64,000 nt of DNA from Ktedonobacter racemifer DSM 44963. Its GTDB lineage: Bacteria; Chloroflexota; Ktedonobacteria; Ktedonobacterales; Ktedonobacteraceae. Positions 53,690 to 62,861 of this stretch are shown one piece after another. Positions within the stretch are counted from its first letter, which is position 1. Every line of letters starts with the position of its first letter. The stretch is taken from assembly GCF_000178855.1 (NCBI RefSeq), contig NZ_ADVG01000001.1:2517481-2581480 (forward strand). The letters are read 5' to 3'. The notes beneath the pieces are model-generated. The model did no database searches, was not told the DNA's origin, and was given only the letters and a program-made list of their open reading frames with translations. The translations under genes were made by a program, and so were the position numbers.

Positions 53690-54823
53690 TCAGGCATCAT
53701 CTCGATAGAGCCATCGTGTCAGATCAGCATTGTAGCGGAAGGTTTCTGCTGCTGAAAAGACTTCCTGGGTATTATACAGAATGAGAGGCACTGCTAATTC
53801 ATGAAGCGAGCCATGAGAGCGGTAGGAAGGCTCCAGCGTTTCCATCTCTGTCTCCAGTTCCCCAAAAACAGTGTCTTGATCTCCGAGAACAACTACATCC
53901 CCAATACGTTCAGACATGAGATGAAAGCGTTGGGCAGCTTGCTCTCGTGGAAGCACCAGTTCGACGCCCGGCACCTTCTGAAGTGTCTGTTGGACTGCTT
54001 CTAAATCCTCTGGTGCTGACAGCCAGACATAGGCTGTTCCTCCAAACGTCCGATGATGTTGGATATAACGATCTTTCTCTGCTGAAAGCGCATAGCGGAT
54101 TGGTGTCGCTTGTCGCTCGCAGACTTTTTGCAGATCCCAACAGCGTCGCTTTGCATTCATTCCATGATCAGCCGTGATCAAAAAGGCGGCATCAGGGGCT
54201 TGTTCAACGGCTTTTCCAAGGAAGCGGTCAAGTGTTTGCAGATGCTCTTGAGAACGCTGCTCAGTAGGCGTCCATGCATGCATTGGGAAGTCGGTGGTAT
54301 GGATATACAATAAGCCAATCTCTGGATGCTCCTTAAGGATATCCACTGCAATTTGCCACAACCAATAATTGATCTCACTACTATAAATGGAGGGAGCAGG
54401 GCCATAACGAGCGACAAACGAAGCGGGAGGAGCCTCTGCCGCAAGAGCAAGGGTCGTCCCTTCTGCAAGCAGACTCAGCGTTTTCTTTTTGCTCGTGAGT
54501 AATGCACTTTGGATTCCTCGCGCCGCCGCTCGTTGGAAAAGGGTTGAAGTACAGAGTAATCGGGCATCTTCCATATACGCTTCCTGGCCCAGTTTCGGAT
54601 CAAAGTAGGAATTTCCTGTGATCCCATGTTCATCAGGGTACGCTCCACAGCAGATGGAAACATTATTCACATTCGTGACGCTCGGCAAGAATGCACTTAC
54701 CTGCTGAAAGAATCCTGTCGCTGCTAGCTGTTGCATAGATGGCAATGCTTGTGCTGTGAAATACTCCATTCCCATGCCATCAACCATCGCTACCACCGTG
54801 CGTTGCCGTTCCGCTCGTTTCAT
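53690..54823 (-). CDS. phnA: Phosphonoacetate hydrolase-like alkaline-phosphatase-superfamily enzyme
   Basis: A 377-aa enzyme. Metal-binding D15 in VAMVDGMGMEY; nucleophile T50 in SVTNVNNVSICCGAYPDEHG, the PhnA-type TN motif; second metal set in HTTDFPMHAWTPTEQ and FLITADHGMNAK; last His in RSHGSLHE. This matches phosphonoacetate hydrolases, which cleave the C-P bond to acetate and phosphate with two Zn ions. Slightly shorter than the Pseudomonas enzyme. Neighbours fit: a divergent LysR regulator and a phosphonate importer. A related phosphodiesterase activity cannot be ruled out. Confidence 0.83.
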   Translation of the reverse strand: MKRAERQRTVVAMVDGMGMEYFTAQALPSMQQLAATGFFQQVSAFLPSVTNVNNVSICCGAYPDEHGITGNSYFDPKLGQEAYMEDARLLCTSTLFQRAAARGIQSALLTSKKKTLSLLAEGTTLALAAEAPPASFVARYGPAPSIYSSEINYWLWQIAVDILKEHPEIGLLYIHTTDFPMHAWTPTEQRSQEHLQTLDRFLGKAVEQAPDAAFLITADHGMNAKRRCWDLQKVCERQATPIRYALSAEKDRYIQHHRTFGGTAYVWLSAPEDLEAVQQTLQKVPGVELVLPREQAAQRFHLMSERIGDVVVLGDQDTVFGELETEMETLEPSYRSHGSLHELAVPLILYNTQEVFSAAETFRYNADLTRWLYRDDA

Positions 54824-54963
54824 AAACCTTTCCTGCCTTTCTCATCTATGGAGAACGATAAAACGTATCAGCGATTCATCACGCCCACACGCCCTTTGCA
54901 GCATACAAGAGATTGTGGCATGATACCACTAGAAAAAATCAATAAAGGTCATAAGTAAAACTT
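54824..54963. promoter_or_regulatory. Divergent promoter region with a LysR-type operator over the regulator start
   Basis: CATAAGTAAAACTTATG (54950-54966) is a perfect 6-bp-arm inverted repeat of the LysR T-N11-A form and includes the regulator's own ATG. GTGGCATGATACCAC at 54915-54929 is a second palindrome. Both lie between two divergent genes, so shared control is likely. Confidence 0.5.
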
Positions 54964-55869
54964 ATGAAAAGAGAAGCAGAGGCATCGGTGAATCTGCATC
55001 ACTTGTTTGTTTTTTATCGGGTCGCACGCACCCAACATATAACACGTGCAGCAGAAGAACTCTTCATGAGTCAGCCAGCCGTGTCTCAACACATACGCAC
55101 ATTAGAGAAAGAGCTCAAGCAAGCATTGCTCGTCCGAATGGGTAATAAGATTTATTGCACTGAAGCAGGAGCGGTGCTAGCAGAATATGCTGCTCGTATT
55201 TTTGGGCTAGTAGGAGATGCAGAACAAGCGATGCAGGAATTCCATGGGCTGCAACGAGGGTCTCTTCGCATTGGAGCCAGCACAACCCCAGGAACGTACC
55301 TTTTGCCAGAGTTTCTTGGAAGGTATCAAGTACAGTATCCTCACATCAATTTGACCATCACCATGAAGAACACCGCGATGATTTCCAGCCTTGTCCGTCA
55401 ATACCTCCTAGATATTGGGATTGTTACAGGTGAAGAGAACATTCCAGATATTGAACAGAGAGCGTGGGAAGTCGACCGTGTCGTGTTCGTCGGTCCAGCA
55501 ACATCCTCATTGCCAGCTCCATGTTCACTTGAGCAACTCCAGCACTTACCTCTGCCATTACTGCTTCGAGAGAAAGGCTCAGGAACTCGGACAGTTGTCG
55601 AGCAGTACTTTCATGGTTCTGGTAGCGCTCTTCCCAAAGCCTGTATTGAAATGAACAATACTGAAATGATGAAACGAGCTGTCATGGCTGGCTTGGGGTA
55701 TGCCTTCATCTCACAGTCAGCACTTGACGAAGAATTGCTCGCGAAGAAGATACGCGTTATTCCTCTTGCAACTGGCGTACTGCATCGATCACTGTTTATC
55801 ATTTTCCCAAAGGGAAAGCAAATGTCCAGAGCAACCCAAGCCTTTCTGGATATGTTAGAGGAGAAATAG
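54964..55869 (+). CDS. phnR: LysR-family regulator of the phosphonate module
   Basis: A 301-aa LysR protein. The N-terminal winged HTH reads HLFVFYRVARTQHITRAAEE followed by LFMSQPAVSQHIRTLEKELK; the C-terminal effector domain starts GSLRIGASTTPGTYLLPEFL and has DIGIVTGEENIPDIEQRAWE. It is divergent from the hydrolase gene, as in the Pseudomonas phosphonoacetate system where a LysR protein (PhnR) controls phnA. The symbol is assigned by analogy of context. Operator at its own start suggests self-control. Confidence 0.88.
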   Translation: MKREAEASVNLHHLFVFYRVARTQHITRAAEELFMSQPAVSQHIRTLEKELKQALLVRMGNKIYCTEAGAVLAEYAARIFGLVGDAEQAMQEFHGLQRGSLRIGASTTPGTYLLPEFLGRYQVQYPHINLTITMKNTAMISSLVRQYLLDIGIVTGEENIPDIEQRAWEVDRVVFVGPATSSLPAPCSLEQLQHLPLPLLLREKGSGTRTVVEQYFHGSGSALPKACIEMNNTEMMKRAVMAGLGYAFISQSALDEELLAKKIRVIPLATGVLHRSLFIIFPKGKQMSRATQAFLDMLEEK

Positions 55870-56016
55870 GAGATACATACCAGGGGAGGAAATACCCACG
55901 GATTGCGCAACGAGATGGAGATAGCTCTAAGATAATCAATAGTTTAGAAAATAGCACACCTTTGTTCTCATTTCTGAGCTAGACTTTATCCAAATTTAAC
56001 AGACAACATGTTGGAA
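55870..56016. other. Short gap with the dispersed motif
   Basis: GGATTGCGCAACGAGATGG at 55900-55918 matches the motif at 17735, 48908 and 56676. Nothing else recognised. Confidence 0.4.
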
Positions 56017-56676
56017 CTAAGCGGCTAAAGCAAGCGTATCGACGAGACGCTCAAAGAGCGCCCGTGGAACTTGCACGGTGTCGGCATCTGAGGACGACAC
56101 CAAAAAAAAGGTGGAGGGCCACAGATGCTGACGAACCAAAGCAAGCGTGTCCGAAAAGGTCGGCAACGTTTTGGTGTACCAAGCGGTCTGCCGAACGGGA
56201 AAGGCTCGCCGCTCCAGCAATTGCTGCGCAAAAATGGTGACAAGCGAAAACAGGCCCAACAACGCAGGAGTCGTGCGCAAGATCTCCAGATCCGACCATT
56301 GTCGTTGTGTCTCCACGCCCAAATGAGTGCGAACCTCATGAAACGTCACTTCGACCGTCCAGCGCAAGACAAACCAGGAGGCAATTTGAGCTGCATCCAT
56401 CTGCTGATCCGTACACAGCAAGGCCATTGGTTCATATTGCCCCTTTGGGTCACGAAGAAGCACCCAACGGATGGCGACGGGAGGGATGGGAGACTGATAC
56501 CACAAAGCCGTCCCGGTAGCGATCTCCATCTCACGGGTAGCGCCCCCGTACCAAGGCAGGAGAGATTTCTGCCAAACGGTTTTTTGATCGTGCAAGCGTT
56601 CTGCCAGCTTGGGGTGTCGTTGCCCTTTAAGCGCCGGACGACCTTTTTTCCCTGCTTCACGCTCTGGAGCAGGATC
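56017..56676 (-). pseudogene. DDE transposase, C-terminal part (IS4/IS701-like)
   Basis: From about 56676 the frame reads REAGKKGRPALKGQRHPKLA, continues with LHDQKTVWQKSLLPWYGGAT, IRWVLLRDPKGQYEPMALLC, WFVLRWTVEVTFHEVRTHLG (with the catalytic Glu of the YREK-like region) and ends LFERLVDTLALAA. The N-terminal half with the two catalytic Asp is missing. The break at 56676 coincides with the GGTTGCGCAACGAGAT motif, i.e. another element's end. Confidence 0.7.
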
Positions 56677-56809
56677 AGGTTGCGCAACGAGATTGTATAG
56701 CTGAACAATAAGAGGGAAAGCCGGCGAAAGAGCAGAGAAATGTGCCTCCTTCGTGCTGCGAGCGTTAAATATGATGGAAACAAAAAAACAGGGATAAATG
56801 CTCGTTTGA

Positions 56810-56965
56810 CCGAAAATACCGCCTATCTACAAGGACGAAAGTCGACTACGGAACTATTTCCGTCTTCACTCCACGCTGGGAAAAACACCCTCGCTCTCAG
56901 AACAACGACGAGCATTCCTTGATCGGCTTACCACCTTGAGGGAAGCAATGCAAGCAGTTTCCTAA
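56810..56965 (+). pseudogene. Fragment of an unidentified coding sequence
   Basis: A frame without start reads DESRLRNYFRLHSTLGKTPS and LSEQRRAFLDRLTTLREAMQ, ending at TAA 56963-56965. The helical end is protein-like. Family not recognised. Low certainty. Confidence 0.25.
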
Positions 56966-57283
56966 CATGAGAACCCTGCATCGCACGCAATACTCGTTGC
57001 CTCTGATACGTTTCCATGTTCTCAGTTCTGACAGAACCCCACCATACGTCAAAGGAAGGCTTCCGCTTGCTCTCCCCTGCGAAAACACATCCATCGTCAG
57101 AGACAAAACTGCCAAGACCCCAGGATCAACACCCCTGGCAGCGCACGCTCCTGGAGCACCACCTTGGGCGTGGCTCACCAGTCGCACACCACGTTCCCCA
57201 GGCCATAGAGAGGACACCACAGGAAGCCATGGACAACAAGCCAGCAGCAGGGATGAGGTTCCCTGCTGCTGGCCCCTTCCTGC
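56966..57283. other. Region without a recognised gene
   Basis: Several long frames overlap here on both strands, including one of 222 codons from 56967, but composition (Ser/Pro/Arg runs, rare codons) suggests shadows. No repeat or RNA is recognised. Confidence 0.3.
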
Positions 57284-57556
57284 TTACCGTCTCCTCGACT
57301 CCGGTGGACTCAGCACCACCACTTGCCGATCCACAATCTCTACGCCTGGATGCAACCGAATGGCGTACGTCCGGCTGTTGATCTCGCCGAGCACCTGCCC
57401 CTGCTCTCCTATACTGGAGAGAGGAACCCACTCACTCTCCTGCGCAGCAAGCGAGGACAAATGCTCCTCCTCCCACGGCAAGATTGAATGCACCATCACC
57501 CCCTCTTCTGTCTTCGTTAACCGCATAACTCCTGCATACCTTCCTTCTCTGCCCAA
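57284..57556 (-). CDS. Small hypothetical protein
   Basis: A 90-aa frame (80 aa from ATG 57526, which has AGGAG just upstream). The body MRLTKTEEGVMVHSILPWEE then WVPLSSIGEQGQVLGEINSR and TYAIRLHPGVEIVDRQVVVL is protein-like, mainly beta. Family not recognised. The sequence just upstream, 57592-57632, resembles the empty insertion site of the IS at 60088. Confidence 0.45.
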   Translation of the reverse strand: MGREGRYAGVMRLTKTEEGVMVHSILPWEEEHLSSLAAQESEWVPLSSIGEQGQVLGEINSRTYAIRLHPGVEIVDRQVVVLSPPESRRR

Positions 57557-57816
57557 AATATGCCTCTATTGTACCCCATCTCGTCTCCCCCCTCATCTGG
57601 TAATCGGCGCGAAAAGTGAACAGCACAACCATTGACAGCTTGAAAATTCACTTCCTGAGCGGATTGTTGTGCGCTGTTCTTGTAAATGCGGGTGGTCAAC
57701 ACGTCGCGTATCTCGGTGGACGACCAGAATTTCCGGTTTAGCTTCCTGCGTTTGGAATAGGTGAGTGTAGGCGCTTGCAAATTGCAAGTAAAAAAATACG
57801 ACAAGGGAGAAACACC

Positions 57817-58257
57817 ATGAACCAGTCATTTTCCATCCAATCCGCACCCGTTGTCCATCGTGGAACTTCCACCCGTCGAACCCGGATCGTGACCGCAACC
57901 CTCTGGATGCTTCAGGCCGTTCTCGCGCTTGTATTTCTCTTCGCTGGCAGCATGAAACTGATCACGCCCGTCGAGGTGATGGCCGCCCAGATGAGTGTCG
58001 CACTCCCGGGCTGGTTTGTACAGTTCATTGGCGTGGCCGAAGTTGCCGGAGCTCTAGGCCTGATCCTTCCGGCATTGACGCGTATCCAGCGACCCCTCAC
58101 GCCGCTGGCTGCCTGTGGGTTGGTGATCATCATGGGGGGAGCGACCGTGGTGACGCTCATCGGTGGTGGTGGCGCTTCGGCATTGTTCCCTCTGGTGGTC
58201 GGATTGCTCTTGATCGCCATTGCCTATGGCCGCCGGTCTTTCTTCAAAGCTGCATAA
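57817..58257 (+). CDS. DoxX-family membrane protein
   Basis: A 146-aa protein from ATG 57817 (AAGGGAGAAA upstream). Four membrane helices: MLQAVLALVFLFAGSMKLIT, FVQFIGVAEVAGALGLILPA, LAACGLVIIMGGATVVTLIG, LFPLVVGLLLIAIAYGRRSF. The pattern FAGSMKL...GVAEVAGALGLILP is the DoxX signature. Role unknown in most members; linked to redox balance in some. A clear terminator follows. Confidence 0.85.
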   Translation: MNQSFSIQSAPVVHRGTSTRRTRIVTATLWMLQAVLALVFLFAGSMKLITPVEVMAAQMSVALPGWFVQFIGVAEVAGALGLILPALTRIQRPLTPLAACGLVIIMGGATVVTLIGGGGASALFPLVVGLLLIAIAYGRRSFFKAA

Positions 58258-58271
58258 GTCCTCTTGACTCA

Positions 58272-58304
58272 ACCCCTGGCGCGAGCGCGTTGCCAGGGGT
58301 TTTT
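58272..58304 (+). terminator. Rho-independent terminator of the DoxX gene
   Basis: ACCCCTGGC (58272-58280) pairs with GCCAGGGGT (58292-58300), followed by TTTTT. It lies 15 bp after the stop. Confidence 0.85.
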
Positions 58305-58497
58305 CTTTGCTCTTGTTGGTAAATAGCGTGAATGCCCGAATTTACAAAAATGGTGCGCAACAATCTGCCTCTGGAGAAGCTATAAGATTTGTCAAGAGTT
58401 CCTTGTGGGGGAAGCTGAGCTTAGAAAGGCATCAAGCCCCCTCTTAGCTGCCCTGGAGAGAGCGGCCAACCTGAGCATAATCCCAAGTAGGTGGGGG

Positions 58498-59751
58498 CTA
58501 CGGGCCCGTAGCCCCCACCCAGACTTTGCCGGGATCGTAGTCCTCCTCCGTTTGCATCAGGTGCGTTGCCACTGCCACCATTTTGCGCATGACTGCCATG
58601 AGCGCGGACATCTTCTTGAGTCCACGCGCGACCAGATGCTGGTAATAGGCACCAAAGGCGGAGCCTTGCAAGGAAATGCTGCGTAGAGCGGCCAAGTACA
58701 GCATCTGGCGCAGCAAGCCACTGCCTTGTTTCGAGAGCTTGGGCTGGCCTTTCCATTGGCCGCTTTCGCGGATCTTGATATCCATGCCCGCGTAGGCGAT
58801 GGCTTGATCGGTGCAGGCAAAACGATCCACCTCTCCCAGTTCTGCCCGTAACACTGCGATCGTCTTCGGCCCTCATTCTGGCATCTGTTGGAGCCCTTTG
58901 GTGCCTGGATCGGTGGTCATCAACTCCTCCAGTTCCTGCTCCAGTCGCACCAGATTGGCCTGCGTATGCTCCAACTGATCGCAGAGGATGCGCAAGCTAC
59001 TCGCACGGCCACACAAGGCGCGGCCACTGCTCACCGACTCTTTCGCCAGGATCACTAATTTCTGTGCCGTAGAACGCCCGCGCATGTGGGGCGGGAACGG
59101 TTCGCAACACCTGGTACACTGCAGCTTCGCCTGCCTCAGCCACGGCCTGGGCATGGGGATAAGCTTTGAGCACCGCCAAGGCGCTCTGTCCGCACGGGTC
59201 GGCAAACACCTGGGGGAACTCGGGGAAGAGCACCACCACCAACGCCTGGATCTGATTCTCGTAGCGGGCAGCCTCTTCGCGAGAGACTGCGTGTGCAAGC
59301 GGACGAGTTCCCGGTAGGTCGCAACCTGCTCACCAGGAATGTACCCAATGCGCGCCTCTCCGCTGAGGAGCGTGCGGGCAATGGTCATGGCATCCAACCG
59401 ATCGGTCTTGGCCCGCAATCCCCGTTGCTGATGAAAATGATGGGTTTGCCCTGGATGCAAGAGGCACATCTGATAGCCTCGCTGCTCCAATTCATGGTAG
59501 AGATTTTCATGATACCGGGAGGTCGCTTCCATGCCAATCATGATTTGGCTGAGAGCAGCATCCAACCGGCTCAGCTTCTCCTCCCAGAGGTCCCAGCCCT
59601 CCCTCGCATTGGCAAAGGTGGTCGGTTTGACTACGACGCTTTTGTCGGGGCGGGTGATGCACCCCGAGCAGGATTGGCTTCCGATATCAATCCCACACAC
59701 ATATTTGATCTCAGCCCCCTGTCCTTCGGAGGCAGGTGGGGTCATCTCCAT
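58498..59751 (-). pseudogene. IS110-family transposase, disrupted
   Basis: N-terminal DEDD domain: EIKYVCGIDIGSQSCSGC, MIGMEATSRYHENLYHELEQ, GLRAKTDRLDAMTIA. The middle needs a frame change (SLAKRLPATR reads out of frame; VVVLFPEFPQVFADPCGQSA is the right continuation) and a change back. Then LQQMPE is followed by TGA and, in the same frame, GPKTIAVLRAELGEVDRF, the Transposase_20 start. Two frameshifts and one stop, so inactive. IS110 elements use a bridge RNA from their noncoding end; the candidate here is 59760-60087. Confidence 0.82.
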
Positions 59752-59841
59752 TGCGCACCTGATTTTCTTGACTCCTCCCTCCCTGGATCTTCCATCCGGC
59801 GCACCTTTCCACCGGGATGAGCAAGCGAGAATCCCGACCAA

Positions 59842-60087
59842 CCAGCGCGAGCGTCAGCTCATCTTGGATCGGCACTCTGGCTCTGGCAACGGCCTTTCGC
59901 GTCGCCATGGGCTGGTGCAACAAGCCTCATAGACCCTTGAAGCTCTGGCGGGCGGGGAGCTGTCTCCAGAAGGAGGTCACTGCTGTTCACAGGCCACTAG
60001 CGGTTACTCAGGCTCTCTCCCACTGCTCCCAAATTATTATATGAGCGGTTTTTCGGGTTATCAATGGTTGTGCTGCTCACTTTTCGC
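59842..60087. other. Noncoding end next to the IS110 remnant, and old insertion-site flank
   Basis: No gene is seen. By analogy with IS110 elements the stretch next to the start codon could encode a bridge RNA. The last 35 bp (TCAATGGTTGTGCTGCTCAC to TTCGC) are the left flank of the IS701-like insertion. Confidence 0.4.
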
Positions 60088-60147
60088 CACTACAGTCGCA
60101 CTTGTTGAGAGCCAGAGAAAGCCATTGACAGGGACAAGCGCAAGAAC

Positions 60148-61038
60148 CTAGCGCGCGTCGATGTCCGATTGAAGTTTGGCTGCGGTCTGCTCCAGATTGG
60201 CAAGAGTCAAGCTCTCCGTCATGCCAAGATAATGCTTGTAGGTATGACGGCGGACACAGCGAGAAGCCGACCAATAGCGCGTCTGCTGACCATCCTTGTA
60301 TCCTCGATGCCCCGTAAAGCGCCCAGTAGGCCCAACGAAACGGAAAGAGGAAAGGGTAGCCAACCAGTCAAACCACGCGCGCGAATTGGGTTCCAGATGG
60401 ACCTCGCCTTCTTGCGAACTCATGATCACGTAGATGCCCGGCGCGCTGTATTCGATCAGGGGAGGCATGCGAGACCGAGCGCGTTGTTCAACGGGATGCA
60501 GAGGTCTCGGCACACGTCGTGGACAAGGAGGTTCTTGCTCAGCCCCAGGAGTCGGCAGTGCGGAGAGTTGTCTCCCCACCAGTGGTTGCATGAGGGATTC
60601 CAAGGCCGTGATCCGACGCTCGACCGATCTCTCCCGCTCTTGGAGTAGTGCCAGCGTGAGCTGGGCAAACTGCTCCTGAAGCGTAGCGATCTTCGTTTCC
60701 AGACCAGACAGTCTCTGGAGCAGGTCTGCTTCAGAGCCTTGGGTGGTGAGGAACGAACAGGCTGTGGAAGCAGACTCCGCCTCGTTTTCAGGCACATGGG
60801 GAACGCTCACCTGAGACGAAATGAGAGGTGGAGAGGCTGCATCCAATGGCCGAGATGCCTGGAGTGGGCGCCCATGCAAGCTGGCTACTTGTTGCAGGTG
60901 TTCCTCCGTCACACATTTGATACGTGCATCCGTCGGGTGGGTAACCAGGAGCATATTGGCCTCTTTGAGCCAGTGGTGGAGGGTCTTGGGATGAATGCCA
61001 AGCAGACGAGCACCGTCTGCGAGAGGAAGAAGAGTCAT
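60148..61038 (-). CDS. IS passenger gene: HTH, coiled coil and conserved C-terminal domain
   Basis: A 296-aa protein from ATG 61036-61038, nine bases after AAAGGAG. Residues 1-55 are a MerR/excisionase-like HTH (LLPLADGARLLGIHPKTLHH, WLKEANMLLV); 115-165 form a coiled coil (LLQRLSGLETKIATLQEQFA); the end reads WFDWLATLSSFRFVGPTGRF and TRYWSASRCVRRHTYKHYLG, a domain I recall in Ktedonobacter regulators. It lies inside the IS ends, downstream in the transposase's direction. It may regulate transposition or be cargo. Family not named. Confidence 0.65.
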   Translation of the reverse strand: MTLLPLADGARLLGIHPKTLHHWLKEANMLLVTHPTDARIKCVTEEHLQQVASLHGRPLQASRPLDAASPPLISSQVSVPHVPENEAESASTACSFLTTQGSEADLLQRLSGLETKIATLQEQFAQLTLALLQERERSVERRITALESLMQPLVGRQLSALPTPGAEQEPPCPRRVPRPLHPVEQRARSRMPPLIEYSAPGIYVIMSSQEGEVHLEPNSRAWFDWLATLSSFRFVGPTGRFTGHRGYKDGQQTRYWSASRCVRRHTYKHYLGMTESLTLANLEQTAAKLQSDIDAR

Positions 61039-61187
61039 ACTCTCAGAACTCCTTTCAAGGAAAGAACAAATGGGAGACAACATGCGCACAAATTTCCAGG
61101 AACTCCAGCACTTCCAGGAAATTTCTGCGCGTGTCTAGGAAATGACACGCGCCAGGGCAAAGCCAAGAAAGTGGGAATCAGCCAGAA

Positions 61188-62555
61188 TTAGCCAGCCTTG
61201 AGACGACGTTTGATGTGGTAAGAGCTCGCCGTGCTTTGGTGGCAACGACGCCACCACGACCAGGCAAGCACCCGGCGTGTGGACGAAGACAAAGGCCAGA
61301 TGAGCCGTGCGAGCAAATGGCGCACTTCAGGAATGGTCAAGGGAAGTATGCAGGATTGGGTAGCAGACTCAGAAGTCGTAGGATGATCAGTGGGGAAACG
61401 CTCTGTTGCACAAATTCCTGCAAGATAAGCAAGAGCCAACAGCACGAGCGTAATGTGCCGGTACCAACCGATGAAGCTCCGTACTTCGTAGTGATCCATG
61501 CCGAGATCTTTGCCATTCTCAAAATTTTCCTCAACACGCCATCTGGCACCAATGGCCTTGACCATTGCTGGCAGGGTGGTTCCTTGCGGAGCAAAGACAA
61601 AGTAGTACGCTTTCTCAGATGGATCCGCGAGGCTACGACGAATGAGCAACCAATGTCTTCCATCATCCTCCCACTGGCGCAGCATGGGGACGATGGCCCA
61701 GTCGAAGAGCCTGGGGCCTTTGCTGCCTTCGCTCATTGACAGGCGCTGCCAGTTCCCATCGTGAAGGACGAACGCTTCGACCAATGCGGCCTCTTCGCGT
61801 CTGCGTCCAGTCGGTGTCTGGAACCCGACTGGTTCATTGCAAGCCACAGCCATCACGTAAGGATACGCACGCATTTCCAACCAGGTTCGCAGGTCCAGAT
61901 TGCCCCCGTAAACCGTATCAGCTACGACCCAGGAAATGGGGATCTGAGCTTGCCAGATGCGTTCGATCATGCGCTGGGCCAACTCTGGCTTTGTCTGGAA
62001 ACGAACCGATGCTGGGATGCCTGCGGCTCGACACCGATCGCGATCCTCGCACCAGTCCAAGGGCAAATACAGTTCGCGATCAATCAGGGTATGCCCTTTG
62101 GCCGTCACATATGAGAGAAAAACTCCGACCTGGCAATTCTCGACTCGGCCCGTGGTTCCGCAATACTGCAAGCCAACGCCAGCTGATTTTTCGCCTCGCT
62201 TGGGAAAGCAGCTTTCGTCGATGACCAGGATAGGCGATTGCAAGCCCAGTTTTTCAAGCACATACGTACGCAAATCATCACGTACGCCATCGGTGTCCCA
62301 AACGGCTTGCGAGAGCAGGCGTTGCATGCCATCAGGACGAGCTTCTCCGGCGTGTTCAGCTAATTGCCAGCCATTTTTGCGGGATATTTCGCTCAAAATC
62401 CCTTGCAGGTAGGTCAGTACCCGGCGATGTGGCTCTGGTCGGGCAAAGCGCTGGGCGAGGCGCCCATGCAGACGAAAAAGGGGTTGGACCCAGCGACAGA
62501 CATCGGCAGGGGTCGTCTTGGTTCCGGTGAAGGTGGCATGCTTGTTTCGCTTCAT
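61188..62555 (-). CDS. IS701-family transposase
   Basis: A 455-aa DDE transposase, apparently intact. Asp in LVIDESCFPKRGEKSAGVGL, second Asp in WVVADTVYGGNLDLRTWLEM, Glu in ARWRVEENFENGKDLGMDHY, then EVRSFIGWYRHITLVLLALA. These are the IS701/DDE_5 signatures. Start ATG 62553-62555 with AAAAGGAGAAGAAGA in front. Complete ends and a target duplication suggest recent movement. Confidence 0.9.
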   Translation of the reverse strand: MKRNKHATFTGTKTTPADVCRWVQPLFRLHGRLAQRFARPEPHRRVLTYLQGILSEISRKNGWQLAEHAGEARPDGMQRLLSQAVWDTDGVRDDLRTYVLEKLGLQSPILVIDESCFPKRGEKSAGVGLQYCGTTGRVENCQVGVFLSYVTAKGHTLIDRELYLPLDWCEDRDRCRAAGIPASVRFQTKPELAQRMIERIWQAQIPISWVVADTVYGGNLDLRTWLEMRAYPYVMAVACNEPVGFQTPTGRRREEAALVEAFVLHDGNWQRLSMSEGSKGPRLFDWAIVPMLRQWEDDGRHWLLIRRSLADPSEKAYYFVFAPQGTTLPAMVKAIGARWRVEENFENGKDLGMDHYEVRSFIGWYRHITLVLLALAYLAGICATERFPTDHPTTSESATQSCILPLTIPEVRHLLARLIWPLSSSTRRVLAWSWWRRCHQSTASSYHIKRRLKAG

Positions 62556-62739
62556 CTTCTTCTCCTTTTAGATGTCGCTATCTGATTTCAGGTTTCACAC
62601 CTACAGATTGCCACATCTGGAAGAAGATAATGATGTTGCTTTTCTTATACTTTTCTGGTTCTTATTGCTGAGTTAACAAGTGCGACTGTAGTGTTCGCGC
62701 CGAGTGCTCACATGAAACCTCAAAACCTGCTCACTCTTC

Positions 62740-62861
62740 GGCTCATGGCCACTTTTGGGACTAGATGAGCTTATCTAATGCCTCCATTTCCAAAAACGTG
62801 CTCAGAGAGTCCATTAGATAAACTCTTCAATTATCCTTTGCCCCAAATCTGGCCATGAGCC
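62740..62861. repeat. Imperfect 120-bp foldback
   Basis: GGCTCATGGCC (62740-62750) is inverted as GGCCATGAGCC (62851-62861); further in, CTTATCTAATG near 62770 faces CATTAGATAA at 62812; TTTTGGGAC faces CCCCAAAT. Could be a MITE-like relic. The rest of 62700-63089 has no gene. Confidence 0.5.

Larger units (their letters stand above)
60088..62693. mobile_element. Intact IS701-like element with passenger gene
   Basis: Terminal inverted repeats of 19 bp: CACTACAGTCGCACTTGTT at 60088-60106 and its exact complement at 62675-62693. Both ends are flanked by TTCGC (60083-60087 and 62694-62698), a 5-bp target duplication. Removing the element rebuilds GTGCTGCTCACTTTTCGCGC, matched by GTGCTGTTCACTTTTCGCGC (reverse of about 57592-57620) elsewhere in the window. 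It holds a transposase and a second gene in the same direction. Confidence 0.88.

Noticed and set aside
53470..53700. Possible small gene overlapping the hydrolase stop
   Set aside because: Pro/Gly/Arg-rich, no homology signal, and the region has hairpin potential that explains its conservation-like look.
56967..57635. A 222-codon frame
   Set aside because: Ser/Pro/Arg-rich composition, no ribosome site, and overlap with a more protein-like frame on the other strand.
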